Below, piece by piece: positions 45,001 to 57,180 of a stretch of 64,000 nt of DNA. A program made the position numbers and the translations under genes. The stretch is from Ambrosia x helenae (taxonomy: Eukaryota > Streptophyta > Magnoliopsida > Asterales > Asteraceae): the NCBI GenBank assembly GCA_030844895.1, contig CM061231.1, forward strand, positions 7,091,618 through 7,155,617. The letters run 5' to 3'. Each line of letters opens with the position of its first letter. Position 1 is the first letter of the stretch. The notes beneath the pieces are model-generated. The model was not told where the DNA came from. It saw only the letters and a list, made by a program, of their open reading frames with translations, and did no database searches.

Positions 45001-47493
45001 AGCTGTAGACAAACTATCATCCACTTTTGATATCCTTTCCTTTGAAATATTATTAATCTGCATTCAAACATATACATTTCTAATTAGTAGCTAATCGAAA
45101 TCTTTTTTTCTCTTGTTTTTTTTTTTTTTTTTTTTTTAACTTGGAATTGTACAAAGATAAGATTGGATTGGACAATAAACTTGCAATTATGCTAAAGATT
45201 TGTAACACTATTTTTATTGACAAAAATGATAACGTTTATTTCAAATTATTTCCACTATTTTATTTTTGACTTCAAAGTTTGACCAAATTATCACAAATGC
45301 CCTTGCACATGAAACCCAATAAAAATGCGGAAGTTTTTGTAACAATTGTTAGTAAAATTCCAAAATTTACCTACGATGTTAAATAGTTGGATTTCAATAA
45401 TACTTCACTAAGATGTTAAAAGGTAAATTTTACTAAAGTATATAGCAATTGAAAGAGATACCTCTTGCTCTTGGCTATTCTTAAACGATTCATTGTTTCT
45501 CTCACCATATTCATCACAACATACAATAGTGATGTCCTTAAGTGCTTTCATATCAAAATTCACGGTGGTAGGTGTCACTATATTTCTAAACCTCTCACAC
45601 TGTTGGATATTTATTGTTTCTACGTCTTGAAAGCCACCGATAAAGTAGTTATCTTCAGCACCTTTTATCCTCCACACCTCTCTCAAGCTCTTACACTCCA
45701 TCACCTCAATGTTTCTCAATCTGCACCTGCTAAGTTGTTGAATTTGACCCAATTCTATGTTGAATAACACGTCGATGGAACCACAATTTCCAACTCTAAG
45801 CTCTTCTAAACGAGTTAGTAATCGCATTGGATTATTTGGGAAAAGATTCACAACACTATTGCAATCTCGGATTGTCAATTTTTCCAACTTTGGAATCAAA
45901 ACCTACACAAAAGTCAAGCCTTATCAATGTTTAGCTTTTAGTAAATAAAATGTTTTGCTGATTAAATAATAATAAGTTGACTTGTAATACTTAAATCAAT
46001 ATATAAGATCAAACGTGTAATAAATTTACCGCTTTGTTAAAAAATGGTTGCGCTGATGAAGTATCAACATATAAGAGGCTAGTATTATTTGGAAGTCCTT
46101 CAAGATACAACTCCATCAAGTGTGGTAACTCCGTTACATTAACATGGCCATCACATAAACTCACCAACTCTGGTAGCTTACGCAAAGACAAAACTTTTAA
46201 CTTGTGAAATGTAACCGTCCCTGCTTCAGTATTCTCGCCATTTACCACATATTGCAAAGCTGAACATGACGTAATAATGAGGTTCTCAAGTTTTTTCAAA
46301 CTATTTGCCATAGACATTGTGAAGAGGTATGTCAGGCCTTCACATTTTGAAATACTGAGTGATTTTAAATTACAAAAGGCGTTTTGAGGAGGATGAATTA
46401 AAATATCTTCAAGATAACTCATATCATTCACTTTCAATTTAAGAATCTCTGTTTCCCTAAACAACACATTGATTTTGCATTCACACAGTTCACTGCAGCT
46501 AGTCTTCAACCTCAATGTATTTTCAAATGAATAATATCCATCATTACTGTTTGATCTCTGCCTCTTTTCTAATAAGCACCCTATAGATATCTTGAACCTT
46601 TCTAGATTCTCAAATGATACATTGACTGGTTGGGCCTTATTATTAAAGAATTCTAGCTCTAGTGCCAAAAGTTGCTTTGAAAGGATCTTCAATTCATCAC
46701 AATTAGTATCTGAGAACCTAACAGAACTTTCTTTACAAACTCCCATATAAAGCTCTTCAAGTTGCTTCAAGTTCTCAAACACACCATTATCAATATAAAG
46801 GTTAACACATCCACTCAAATCAAGTAGCTTTAACCTTCTCAACTGTCCTATTTTAGATGGAAGCTTGTTGATGCCACAGCCAGCAAGGTTGAGTACTTCT
46901 AAGTTAATCAGATCACCGAGAATAGATACATCATTGTGCACCAACGAGCACGAACGAAGACATAACGCACGAAGGTTGGTCAAGCATTGCGGAAGCAATG
47001 GTCGATGCATATTTGTATACGATACAACCTCAAGTTTCTTCATTCTTGTGTAAAAATCTTCCGGAAATTTGAGCAGCTTAGCCCCGTCCATGAGCTTCAA
47101 AAGTTTAAGGTTTTTGTGATTAAAATGTATTGGAAACTCAAGCATACTTCCACACTTTAGTAGAAGCCTCTCGTATGATTCATCTTCTTTAAGCAACTTA
47201 GAGACATTATTATCATGGCTTACTATTGAAGCTTGCTTGACAACTGAAAATTGGCTTAGAACAAAATCACGCACGAGATCATGAATTTTAACACATTCTT
47301 CACGATCACTTTTAATCAGCAAGTTTGAACGTATCAGCTTGTTAACACAGGTGTTTACCCGTCGTCTTGCTTCTGCTATAGTAGGCACATTCTGATAAAA
47401 GTTCAATCCCCAGCCATACCTCAGTAAGTCCTCTTTGACAATGTCAGAGTCCTCCGGGAACAACCCACTAAGAAGAAAAATGGCTTTAAGATC

Positions 47494-48097
47494 TGTAGAA
47501 AACTATGAATGTAATCTTAACAAAGACAATCAACCAAAACATACAATATCAACACAAAGATAAGCGACAGAAAACGGTGACAAAATCTTATTATTACCAA
47601 CCCAAAAATGTACCCAACCAAACCCTAGATCTCTACAATCATAGAGATCTAAATAAGAACAAAGGTTAGGGATCAACTGATTGATTAGATCAGTTGAGCT
47701 CCTAACTAAGGAAATACAAGAGTTCGTACAAAGACAAATACAGAAAACCCTAGAAAGGGTGTAAAGAAGACGAGAGGATACAAATAAGAAAATACAAAGA
47801 AAATGAGCTGTAAACTTGTGCACGAGAGACGAGAAGCCTTTTTATACAGAGCTCAAGAATCTTCCAGAGAGAAAACACAATCTCTCTCAATATAGACCAC
47901 ACGATCAAGTTATCACACGGATCAACAAAACGAACGGCACAGATCATTCCTCAAAATGGATCAGGCTTTTAAGCCCTTTAAGTAAAGCCCAAACATCAAC
48001 ACCGGCCCATACATCAAATAACCTGCAATAATATAACAAAAGCCCAATAGACTTGAACGATATAATAAGCCCAACATTTGAACACATTATTTCAACA
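47494..48097 (-). repeat. 3' LTR (604 bp) of the copia element
   Basis: On the plus strand it reads TGTAGAAAAC...TTTCAACA; no difference from 53278-53881 was found by eye. Confidence 0.95.
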
Positions 48098-48109
48098 CGC
48101 CCCCTTGGC

Positions 48110-51100
48110 TCAAATGTTAAACATATCAAGCATTCCAAGTTGCTTGCAAAGAGTTTGATGTTGAACAACATTCAACCCTTTTGTAAAGATGTCAGCCACT
48201 TGTTCATCAGAACTAACTTTCAAGGCATGTATTATACCTTTAGAAATTTTTTCCCTGACAAAATGTAAATCAACTTCAAAATGCTTAGTCTTATCATGAA
48301 ATACAGGATTTGCTGCAATAGATAAAGCAGCTTTGCTATCACTATATAGTTTCACAGGTAAATCAACATTGACCTTTAACTCTTTAAGTAAATTAATGAG
48401 CCAAATGACTTCACATGAAGCTGAACACATTGCACGGTACTCAGCCTCAGCACTTGACCGTGAGACAGTGCTTTGTTTCTTTGATTTCCAGGAAATCAAA
48501 GACTGACCTAAGAAGACACAGAACCCAGTAACTGATTTTCTAGTTACCAGGCACTTGGCCCAGTCAGAATCAACATAAGCACTTAGAGTAAACTGTTCAG
48601 ACTTTCTGAACAATATACCTTTTCCAGGAGATAGCTTGAGATATCTTAATAATCTCAAAGCAATCTTCAAGTGAACTTTATAAGGCTTATGCATAAATTG
48701 ACTAAGAAATTGAACGGTGTAACTTATATCTGGCCGTGTTAAGGACAAATATATAAGTTTACCTATCAATTTTTGAAACCCAGAAACATTATCTAATAAT
48801 TCATTTTCTTTACAAATTTTTGCAGTTACCAAATAACTTTGTTCTATTGGAGTGTTAATAGGCTTGCACCCCAAATAGCCAAACTCATTTAGTAACTCAA
48901 GACAATATTTCCTTTGAGATAAACATATTCCCTTTTCAGAATAGAGAACCTCTATCCCAAGAAAATATTTCAACTTCCCTAAATCCTTTATTAGAAAACT
49001 AGATTTTAAAGACTCTTTAACATTACATATTTCTTTATTATCATTTCCTGTTAAGACTATATCATCAACATACACTAGAAGAACAGTAATAGATCCATTA
49101 CTGGACTTGACAAACAAGGAATAATCACAAAGACTCTGAACAAAACCCAAACTAAGAAGAACATCAACCAATTTTTCATTCCACTTTCTTGGGGCCTGTT
49201 TCAGCCCATAAATAGACTTAACTAACTTGCATACTTTGGTCTCATCCTTTGAATAGTATCCTTCTGGTAATGTCATGTAGACATCCTCAGAAATGGACCC
49301 ATAAAGGAATGCATTGTTTATATCAAGCTGATATAAAGACCAACCATACTGAACAGCTAAACTAAGAACACATCTAATGGAAACCATTTTTACAACAGGT
49401 GAGAAGGTTTCACCAAAGTCTAGACCTTCCCTTTGATTATACCCTTTGGCAACAAGTCTAGCTTTGTACCTTTCAACCTCACCATTTGCCTTATACTTTA
49501 TTTTATAAACCCACTTACATCCTATAGGTTTCCTATTAGAAGGTAAATCTGTAAGAACCCAAGTATTGTTTCTATATAAGGCCTCCATTTCAGAGTTCAT
49601 TGCTTCAACCCACCTAGGGTCTTTAGCAGCCTCATAGTAAGTACTGGGTTCTACAGTTTTATTTAAAACAGATGTAAAAGACAAGTTTTCACAAGACAAT
49701 TTGGAATAATTTACAACTTTATCCAAGCTATATTTCACTTTTCCTTCAACAACAAAATCCTCAAAATGTTTAGGAAAAGTTGACACTCTATCAGACTTCC
49801 TTAAACTTCCCTCAGACTGGGTTTGCTCAGCATTAATGGACCCCACATCCTGGTCTACCCTACTAGAGTTCCTGCAACCTGGGCTACCAGGCTGCTGACT
49901 AGGGTCAACCCCCCCAGCAGCCCTGGGAGGAGACTCTGTTTGCAAACTAGTAGGATCCATTTGAGACATAGTTGGTTCCCCTTCATCATTGGGAAGGTTA
50001 CCATTCTCAAAGCTTTGACCACTTGTTTCAATACTATCAAAAAAATTAAGATGAGTTATCTCTTTTCCTAGATAACTATTATCTTTTTCAACAAAGAGTG
50101 TTTGTTTAAAAGGAAAGATTTCTTCATAAAATCTTACATCTCTTGAGAAAATAATTTGTTTTGTTTCAATACACCACAACATGTATCCCTTTTTAAAATT
50201 AGAGTATCCAATTAGAACACACTTTTCTGCCCTACTGGCCAATTTATCAGGTTCATTCAAGATAGTATTGAAACAAAGACAACCAAAGTTTTTCAAATGG
50301 TCAAGAACAGGGGGGAAACCATAGACTAACTCATAGGGACTTTTACCTAACAGAACTGAAGAAGGAACCCTGTTGATCAAATAAGTTGCAGTTAGAACAC
50401 AGTCAGCCCAAAACTTAAGTGGTAGCCCACTCTGAAAAAGCAAGGCTCTAGCTGTGTTCAACAAGTGCCTGTGCTTTCTCTCAGCAATACCATTTTGCTG
50501 AGGAGTATAGGCACAGGATGTCTGGTGCATTAAACCATAGTTATTACAAAAAGTTTGCATTTGTTTATTTACAAACTCAGTACCATTATCACTCCTAATT
50601 ATCTTAACACATTTTTTAAACTGAGTTTTAACCAACATATAGAAAGACATTAAGTTTTCAAATACTTCAGTTTTGTTTTTTAACATATAGCACCAGACAG
50701 TCCTAGAGTAATCATCAACCACAGTAAGGAAATACTTGAACCCTTCTCTACTAGTAACTCTATAAGGACCCCAAACATCCAAGTGAACCAGATCACCTAT
50801 TTGTTTGGACTTATGTTCACTAATAGGAAATGGAACCCTAACTTGTTTTGCCTTATGACAGACATCACAAGGTTGTGAGTTCCTATGACCAAGGTTCAAA
50901 TCTTTCCTTAACACAGCCAAGACTTGATCAGAGGGGTGACCAAGTCTGCTATGCCAAAGATTGGCATCACTTATACTACTGAAACAAGAATTGTTAACAC
51001 TTACACTTGTGCCAACAAAATAGAGGCCATCACTTTGTTTACCAGTCACCAGGACTTTCTTGGACCTGGAATCCTGGATAAAACAGTGTTCCTCATCAAA

Positions 51101-52624
51101 CAATACACTAAGCTTGTTATCCCTAGACAGCTTATGAACAGATAACAGATTTACACAATAGTCAGGAACAAGAAAGACATCAAATAGAACAACACCATCA
51201 GCTAACTTAATGTCTCCTATCTTAGTTACTTTGGCACTTGTTCCATTTGGATGTTTAACCTGAATATCATACTCTGATACATCAACACAATTAACCATGT
51301 TTTTTTCACAATGGGTCATGTGTTGATTGGCTCCAGAGTCTATTATCCATCCTTGACTAATAGCATATTTAACAAAACTAGAACAATAACTAAGGTTTTC
51401 TAAAACTCTAGTTAGGTTTGAAAGTTTAGACATACATGAAAAACCATTAATGAACACACTTTTACCTCCAGTATTGGAGCTTTGTGCGTCATTTCCACCC
51501 TTGTCACTGATCAGACTTATGATTTTTGTAATCTGTTCAGGTGAAAAAGGTAACACAGAAGAAGATCCACTAGGCATGGTAGTTGATGGACTACCTTGCT
51601 TAGGGTTAGATGTATTACAAGACATATTAGACCTTGATACTTGTCCAACAGGTTTCTTTTTATAACCTGGAGGATACCCAACTAGTTCATAACACCTATC
51701 AACAGTGTGTCCTATCATGTTACAATGAGTACATTTTAAGTTTGGGTTAGGACCCCTATTTGTGACCTTCCTTCTATTCTCAAATGCCTGATTACCTTTG
51801 GATACAAAGGCAACAGTCTGCCCTTTAACATTTGTACCTGAACCTCTGTGAGATTCTTCTCTAGATACAATTGCAAAGGCATTTTTAATAGAAGGCAAAG
51901 GTTCTCTAGTTAACAAACTGGACCTGATTGGCTGATAGACTTCATCTAAACCCATGAGGAACTGCATTAACTTTATTAGACTATTAAAGTCATTAAAGTC
52001 CTTTGATGCTTGACAAGTGCAAGAGGGTAGTTGCACAGTAGCATCAAATTGCTTCCACATGGTGTTCAGTTTGTGATAGTATTCAGCAACTGAACTGCCA
52101 TTTTGACTTAGTGAATTAATCTTCTGATAAAGATTAAACACTACAGACCCATCAACCTTATCATAGGTCTCTTTTAGATCATCCCAAACCTCAGTAGCAA
52201 GTTTTGAGAAGACCTGTCCTAAATACAGTTCTTCACTAACAGAGTTTAAAAGCCAATTTAGAACTACAGAATTACACCTATCCCATTGTTTACTTAACAC
52301 TTCATCATTAACCGGTTTAATACATGTACCATCTATAAAACCTGCTTTATTTTTAGTTTCTAAAGCAAGTCTCATAGAACTAGACCAAACAGAATAATTC
52401 TCAGTCCCTTTTAACTTCATACTTATGATAGACAGACTGGAGGTATCACTTGGATGTAAGTACAAGGGATCACTTATATCCAATTTGCTGATGAGTGTTA
52501 CATCAGCACCTCCATTGTTGGGAGCCCCTCCACCAGGGTTCACAACATCACCCATGATAACACAACAAGAACTTAGACAGAAGAAAACCACAAAAGAAAA
52601 CCACAACAAACAGATATCAGACAA
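48110..52624 (-). CDS. Intact Ty1/copia gag-pol polyprotein, 1504 aa
   Basis: Domains in order: a copia gag (UBN2-type; KGTENYSVWSSSMRLAL, about residues 65-270), a CCHC zinc knuckle CTHCNMIGHTVDRC (near 300), and an aspartic protease with DSGANQHMT (near 428). Integrase has an HHCC finger (HSRLGHP near 557 to CDVCHKAK) and an acidic core (LDVWGPY, SDNGTEF). RT has YVDDIVLTGND (near 1185), and RNase H has SSAEAEYRAM and ends ADIFTKG. The first ATG is at 52624, but the ATG at codon 24 (MGDVVNPGG) is a more usual copia start. The stop TGA (48110-48112) abuts the polypurine tract. There are no internal stops or shifts over 4.5 kb. Confidence 0.95.
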   Translation of the reverse strand: MSDICLLWFSFVVFFCLSSCCVIMGDVVNPGGGAPNNGGADVTLISKLDISDPLYLHPSDTSSLSIISMKLKGTENYSVWSSSMRLALETKNKAGFIDGTCIKPVNDEVLSKQWDRCNSVVLNWLLNSVSEELYLGQVFSKLATEVWDDLKETYDKVDGSVVFNLYQKINSLSQNGSSVAEYYHKLNTMWKQFDATVQLPSCTCQASKDFNDFNSLIKLMQFLMGLDEVYQPIRSSLLTREPLPSIKNAFAIVSREESHRGSGTNVKGQTVAFVSKGNQAFENRRKVTNRGPNPNLKCTHCNMIGHTVDRCYELVGYPPGYKKKPVGQVSRSNMSCNTSNPKQGSPSTTMPSGSSSVLPFSPEQITKIISLISDKGGNDAQSSNTGGKSVFINGFSCMSKLSNLTRVLENLSYCSSFVKYAISQGWIIDSGANQHMTHCEKNMVNCVDVSEYDIQVKHPNGTSAKVTKIGDIKLADGVVLFDVFLVPDYCVNLLSVHKLSRDNKLSVLFDEEHCFIQDSRSKKVLVTGKQSDGLYFVGTSVSVNNSCFSSISDANLWHSRLGHPSDQVLAVLRKDLNLGHRNSQPCDVCHKAKQVRVPFPISEHKSKQIGDLVHLDVWGPYRVTSREGFKYFLTVVDDYSRTVWCYMLKNKTEVFENLMSFYMLVKTQFKKCVKIIRSDNGTEFVNKQMQTFCNNYGLMHQTSCAYTPQQNGIAERKHRHLLNTARALLFQSGLPLKFWADCVLTATYLINRVPSSVLLGKSPYELVYGFPPVLDHLKNFGCLCFNTILNEPDKLASRAEKCVLIGYSNFKKGYMLWCIETKQIIFSRDVRFYEEIFPFKQTLFVEKDNSYLGKEITHLNFFDSIETSGQSFENGNLPNDEGEPTMSQMDPTSLQTESPPRAAGGVDPSQQPGSPGCRNSSRVDQDVGSINAEQTQSEGSLRKSDRVSTFPKHFEDFVVEGKVKYSLDKVVNYSKLSCENLSFTSVLNKTVEPSTYYEAAKDPRWVEAMNSEMEALYRNNTWVLTDLPSNRKPIGCKWVYKIKYKANGEVERYKARLVAKGYNQREGLDFGETFSPVVKMVSIRCVLSLAVQYGWSLYQLDINNAFLYGSISEDVYMTLPEGYYSKDETKVCKLVKSIYGLKQAPRKWNEKLVDVLLSLGFVQSLCDYSLFVKSSNGSITVLLVYVDDIVLTGNDNKEICNVKESLKSSFLIKDLGKLKYFLGIEVLYSEKGICLSQRKYCLELLNEFGYLGCKPINTPIEQSYLVTAKICKENELLDNVSGFQKLIGKLIYLSLTRPDISYTVQFLSQFMHKPYKVHLKIALRLLRYLKLSPGKGILFRKSEQFTLSAYVDSDWAKCLVTRKSVTGFCVFLGQSLISWKSKKQSTVSRSSAEAEYRAMCSASCEVIWLINLLKELKVNVDLPVKLYSDSKAALSIAANPVFHDKTKHFEVDLHFVREKISKGIIHALKVSSDEQVADIFTKGLNVVQHQTLCKQLGMLDMFNI

Positions 52625-53277
52625 TAGAATATAAACCCTAAGAGGTCGAAGCTGTGTCAGGGGTCAGATAGTGGGTTCATCACTCAAAAGGTGCCCACCC
52701 AGATCTTAACACAGGAGACCTTTAACTATATGTATAGTATAGACCAGAATCCAAAAACCACAAGACAACAAGACAAGAAAGACAATCACACAAGACACCA
52801 AGTAGTTGGCACAATACCGGTCCACCTAACCCGGTCAGTTGCCCTAGACACAACAATAGTAAAAAAACAGAGACAGAACGATCTCACAATGGGGGGAACC
52901 CAAGTTAGGGTTTCGCCAAACTCACAAGCTATACCTTCACTTAGGGTATAGACTTGTGAGAGCAATTGAAGCTATTATTACTCCAATCCAATACCAGAAT
53001 ATCAACAGTCACAGCCAACAATAGTTGACCACGTCACAACCTGCAACACAACAAATAATACCAAGATAATACAAGATAGAAGACCAGATCTATCAAAAAG
53101 ATCAGATCTAAGACAACAATACTCAACCAAGAACCAGATCTACAACAAGATCAGATCCTTTTACCACAACTTTTAAATGTGAGATCTAGACCTAGACAGC
53201 TCAGATTTGCAGCGGAAAAAACCAGAATCAAAAACAACAACAAGACACAGATAAGAGAGCCAATGGCTCTGATACCA
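52625..53277 (-). other. Untranslated leader and primer site of the copia element
   Basis: About 650 bases lie between the 5' LTR and the gag ORF. The primer site complementary to initiator tRNA-Met abuts the LTR; the rest is A-rich without ORFs of note and would hold the packaging region. Confidence 0.75.
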
Positions 53278-53881
53278 TGTAGAAAACTATGAATGTAATC
53301 TTAACAAAGACAATCAACCAAAACATACAATATCAACACAAAGATAAGCGACAGAAAACGGTGACAAAATCTTATTATTACCAACCCAAAAATGTACCCA
53401 ACCAAACCCTAGATCTCTACAATCATAGAGATCTAAATAAGAACAAAGGTTAGGGATCAACTGATTGATTAGATCAGTTGAGCTCCTAACTAAGGAAATA
53501 CAAGAGTTCGTACAAAGACAAATACAGAAAACCCTAGAAAGGGTGTAAAGAAGACGAGAGGATACAAATAAGAAAATACAAAGAAAATGAGCTGTAAACT
53601 TGTGCACGAGAGACGAGAAGCCTTTTTATACAGAGCTCAAGAATCTTCCAGAGAGAAAACACAATCTCTCTCAATATAGACCACACGATCAAGTTATCAC
53701 ACGGATCAACAAAACGAACGGCACAGATCATTCCTCAAAATGGATCAGGCTTTTAAGCCCTTTAAGTAAAGCCCAAACATCAACACCGGCCCATACATCA
53801 AATAACCTGCAATAATATAACAAAAGCCCAATAGACTTGAACGATATAATAAGCCCAACATTTGAACACATTATTTCAACA
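53278..53881 (-). repeat. 5' LTR (604 bp) of the copia element
   Basis: Identical by eye to 47494-48097. It begins one base after the inverted primer site GATACCA and ends at the AGATC target duplicate. Confidence 0.95.
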
Positions 53882-55113
53882 AGATCATCTTCTTTAAGAT
53901 TCTCAAAGCTAATAACAAAAATTTCTTTAATACCATAGTCATACACATTTTTGTTTTGTAAGCGAGAAAGTGCGTCTTCCCATTCAAACTTTTCCTTGTC
54001 TCTTAAGGTAGAGGCGATGGTTTTTATAGCAAGAGGCAAGCCACCACATATCTTTAGGATTTCTTCTCCAATATGGTGCATGTCAAGTTGTTCAATATCA
54101 CTATTTGAACCTAGTCGTGCTGTTTCCCAGAACAATTTTTTTGCTTCCTCAGCTTTCAAAACACCAACTCTATATACCAAACTAGTTTCGACATCCATTT
54201 GAGTGCATACATCTTCCTCTCGTGATATGAGCAACAACTTGAAGCCATTTGGCAAAGGACTCGACAGTCCGATATCTTTAAGGTTGATCTTCTCCCAAAT
54301 ATCATCTAGTATTACCAAAATCTTCTTTTTACCTTCTTCTGACATCCTCTGAAATCTTTCTTTAAGCCGATCGGCCCTTGCATCTTTGTCTTTTTCAGAT
54401 AAAGGTTCACCAATGCGTTCTGCAATAGTTTCTTGAATATCAACTGGATTGCGATTTTTCCCAACAGCCACCTTCACAATCCAGTTGAACGTTTTCCTAT
54501 CGTCCACAGCCTTCACCAATTGCTCCATCATTGTGGTCTTGCCCACACCGCCCATACCAGATAGAGCCATCATTCGGGCCTTGTTATCAGTTGATTCAAG
54601 GGATATCAATGCATCATTGAATATCAAATCTCTGCTTGACTTGATTATACTTTGGGTACCATCATCTTCATCTTCATTAACTAGTGTAGAGGTGGGCGGC
54701 TTACTAGAACTAACCTTAGCAAGAGGTCTTTTTTCAACAGCCCACCCGAAGTTAGATTTTTCGGTCATTAAACGGTCTATATCATTGACTAAACAGGAGG
54801 ATCGTTTTCCTGATGTGTATCTCATCTTTATGTTAAAACATCCAACTCGACCCGTTGGAATATTATCTGCCTTTGCATTGATCGTTTTGACTTCTTCCAA
54901 CCAACCTGGGACATGATGAGGCACAACGAGGTTGTTTGCACCATGTCGCTCCTTTTGCGCTTCCACGTCACGGGCCATATCATTCAGTTCTGTCATTCTA
55001 TCACGCATGTATTTCACCTTGTTTGAGGAGGAGACCAAGAAACCCAAGTGTCTTTTAACAGGAACAAGCAAAGATTCAACAATGGGAGTGATAATTGGAG
55101 ATAAAAAGTCCAT

Positions 55114-55915
55114 GTTTCAGATATCTGTTTATACAAAAAAAAAAAATGTAATTATTAATAATAACCAAGGGAATGTAAGAAAGGTTAATAGTAAAATGAG
55201 TAAAACTAAACTGAAATAGCATGCCATAAAGACTTTATCAATATATGATTGAAGACTTTAATAAAACACATATATCTATTCTATCTATATAATAAATAAA
55301 TACACTATGGTTGAATCCTAGCTTTTGAGAGGGTCTCCTAGGATCCAAATCACAAATGGGGCTCCATGAATTGTAGTATATAAACCTCATTTTCTTTTTC
55401 TTTTCTCCATTTACCATCCATTTCTAGCCTAAAACATTCTTCCTCCTTCCTAGACTAAAACATTGTTCATCCTTTCTAGCCTAAAACATTGTTCCTCATT
55501 CCTTCCTCATTGTTCTTTTTCCAAAGTATGTTGTCTATCTCATCTTTGATTTATCATATTACATCACTTATACAAAATACATTCGGATTTGTAATGATAA
55601 AAACGTTTTTTTATTATCCAACGTTTTATGTATTTATCAATCAAAATCGAAAAGCAAAACAATAATTCTTGTATCCGTAAATGAGTACGATCAAGTTTAA
55701 TCATTCGCTTTTGGCCAACATGTTGAAATCGATATTTAGTTTCTGACTTGGACAATAAGTATACATAATTGTTTATTATATATCAAATTATTTAAATGGT
55801 TAACAATTGTTTTTTCTGGAAAAATTAAAAAGCATTGGCCAAAATTATGGCTAATTTAACATATGTTTGTTTTGCATTTTAATAACAGGTTTCCATTAGG
55901 ACAAAGAACTTGACT
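55114..55915. other. Region upstream of the RGC2-like gene, with a short CTAAAACATTGTTC repeat
   Basis: This holds the divergent upstream regions of the RGC2-like gene and the B3-like fragment. At 55425-55510 a unit of about 30 bp (CCTAAAACATTGTTCCTC and variants) is repeated three times. A TCTATCTATATAATAAATAA stretch near 55279 resembles a Helitron 5' end, but this is weak. Confidence 0.4.
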
Positions 55916-56672
55916 ATGGCTTATCATAAGGGTGACAAATTCTTCAAGGTTATTCATGACCCTTCCTCACGAGTTTTGGTATGAATCTTTCTAATTTTTT
56001 TTAAATCAAAAGATTATTCCTTTTTCTAATGTTGTTTTTTACGTGTTCATCCAGACATTACCGAAATCCATGAACAGGTTTTTGTTATCTAAAAACTTAC
56101 ACAACAACAACATTAGTTTGCCCGAATATGCAAGAAATTAAAGTTTCCAACTACGATGGTTTATCTGGTTTTGCATGCCATGTTACAAATGAGTTGGTAC
56201 ATTTATTTTTGATTATATGGTTATATTGCCTGATATTATTTTTTTGCGTATTCCATCTACAATTTTGTAAGCCTTATTTAATTGTTTTGGCTATGTAGAT
56301 AATTCCTAACTCGATTGCTGAAATGGCGAATTTAAATCAATCATCCAAGATCAAGATTAAATTTACCAATGGTAACTTGTGGTGTCCTATGGTGCATGTA
56401 GAAGTTCATTCTCAAGTCGCTAGGTTTGTTTTCTGCATTTTCAGCATCTACGTTTTCATTTATCTTAATTTATATTGTTTTACCTCTTATATATATATTT
56501 TGTATTGTTAATTGTTTTATTAAGGTTTACTGGCATTGGATGGGATGACTTTGCTTGAATCAGAAGATATTTCTGTTGGTGACTATTGCGTGTTCAAATG
56601 GTGTTCAAACCAACGTAAGCTGTTTGTTACCAAGATTGACACACAAGAAGTTATTGATTTATTTAGTTAATT
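55916..56672 (+). pseudogene. B3-domain (REM-like) gene fragment, degenerate
   Basis: ATG 55916 opens MAYHKGDKFFKVIHDPSSRV. A GT-AG intron leads to LPKSMNRFLLSKNL (56055 on), which resembles a plant B3 DNA-binding domain (FFKVI...RIP). That piece stops at TAA in the next 90 bases, where the family would continue. A further exon (56300-56424) and the piece from 56525 give GNLWCPMVHVEV and, after a frameshift near 56555, ISVGDYCVFKWCSNQRKLFV, matching the end of a B3 domain. The frame is therefore broken at least twice. It could be a captured gene piece in a Helitron or an old host gene. Confidence 0.5.
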
Positions 56673-56759
56673 CGAGTTAAATGTATTTATTGTTACTTCC
56701 ATTATAAACATTTTCAATAAATTCGTCAATCAATTGACTTCCTTTTATATTTGAATATT

Positions 56760-57180
56760 AATGTGAATTGAATTTGGCTTTTACTACGTTATTAATTATA
56801 GGTTTGACATTGAATTTTTTATCATTTTCGATTTTTAAGATTAATGTATTTCAATTTACCTTCCTTATATCATTCACGCAATTTAAGCTCAGAGTTTGAA
56901 TGTCTTATTAATTTCACATTTTACATTGAATTTTTTATAATTTTAGTCATGTGGTATTAATGGGCATTGAAATTGAAATACGTTAATCATATGCCATTTT
57001 ACATTGACTTCCTTATAAACATATGACATTAACTTTAAATTGATTCAATTTAATTAGAATTTTACTACCTTATTAATTATAGGTTTGACTTTGAATTTGT
57101 TATCATTTTCGATTTTGAAGATTAACGTATTTCAATTTACCTTCCATATATAATTCACGCAATTTAATGTTGAATTTGAT
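56760..57180. repeat. Diverged tandem repeat, about 282-bp period
   Basis: The block from about 56785 (ATTAATTATAGGTTTGACAT) recurs at about 57073 (ATTAATTATAGGTTTGACTT) with several differences; both continue to a CACGCAATTTAA segment. AT-rich, no ORF. Confidence 0.7.

Larger units (their letters stand above)
47494..53881 (-). mobile_element. Complete Ty1/copia retrotransposon inserted in the NB-ARC exon
   Basis: LTRs of 604 bp lie at 47494-48097 and 53278-53881 and read as identical throughout. AGATC is duplicated at 47489-47493 and 53882-53886. On the minus strand the primer site TGGTATCAGAGCC (complement at about 53265-53277) follows the 5' LTR, and a purine tract GCCAAGGGGGCG precedes the 3' LTR. 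The single gag-pol ORF of 1504 codons is uninterrupted. All parts needed for autonomous transposition appear present, so this is a very recent and possibly active copy. Confidence 0.95.
42017..55113 (-). pseudogene. RGC2-like: RGC2/Dm3-type CC-NB-ARC-LRR resistance gene, broken by a copia insertion, a stop and a deletion
   Basis: This family senses pathogen effectors in the cytoplasm. Exon 1 (55113-53882 plus 47488-46030) gives a coiled-coil N-terminus and the NB-ARC motifs: P-loop GMGGVGKTT (186-194), kinase-2 ILVILDDIWE (265-274), LLISREEDV, and GLPLA (358-362). Past the insertion come FLLSGLFPED (RNBS-D) and KIHDLVRDF (MHD variant), then LRRs. LRR exons 2-5 follow: 45902-45462, 45057-44455, 43748-43120 and 42853-42092 (or to stop 42017). 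LRR text such as SISKCEGLTYLFTMSM, FSPLMLKLLSNLKEV and EGRTWSFHNLI matches lettuce RGC2 proteins as I recall them. Three lesions are seen: a copia element after codon 411, TGA at 44713-44715, and a 40-bp deletion near 43162 that puts TAG in frame. Start ATG 55113 gives the usual N-terminus for the family. Confidence 0.9.

Noticed and set aside
46865..47053. Plus-strand short ORFs over the RGC2-like, copia and protease exons
   Set aside because: They are mirror frames of clear coding exons and match no family.
47530..48031. Small ORFs within the copia LTRs, present twice
   Set aside because: They occur identically in both LTRs and only reflect repeated non-coding DNA.
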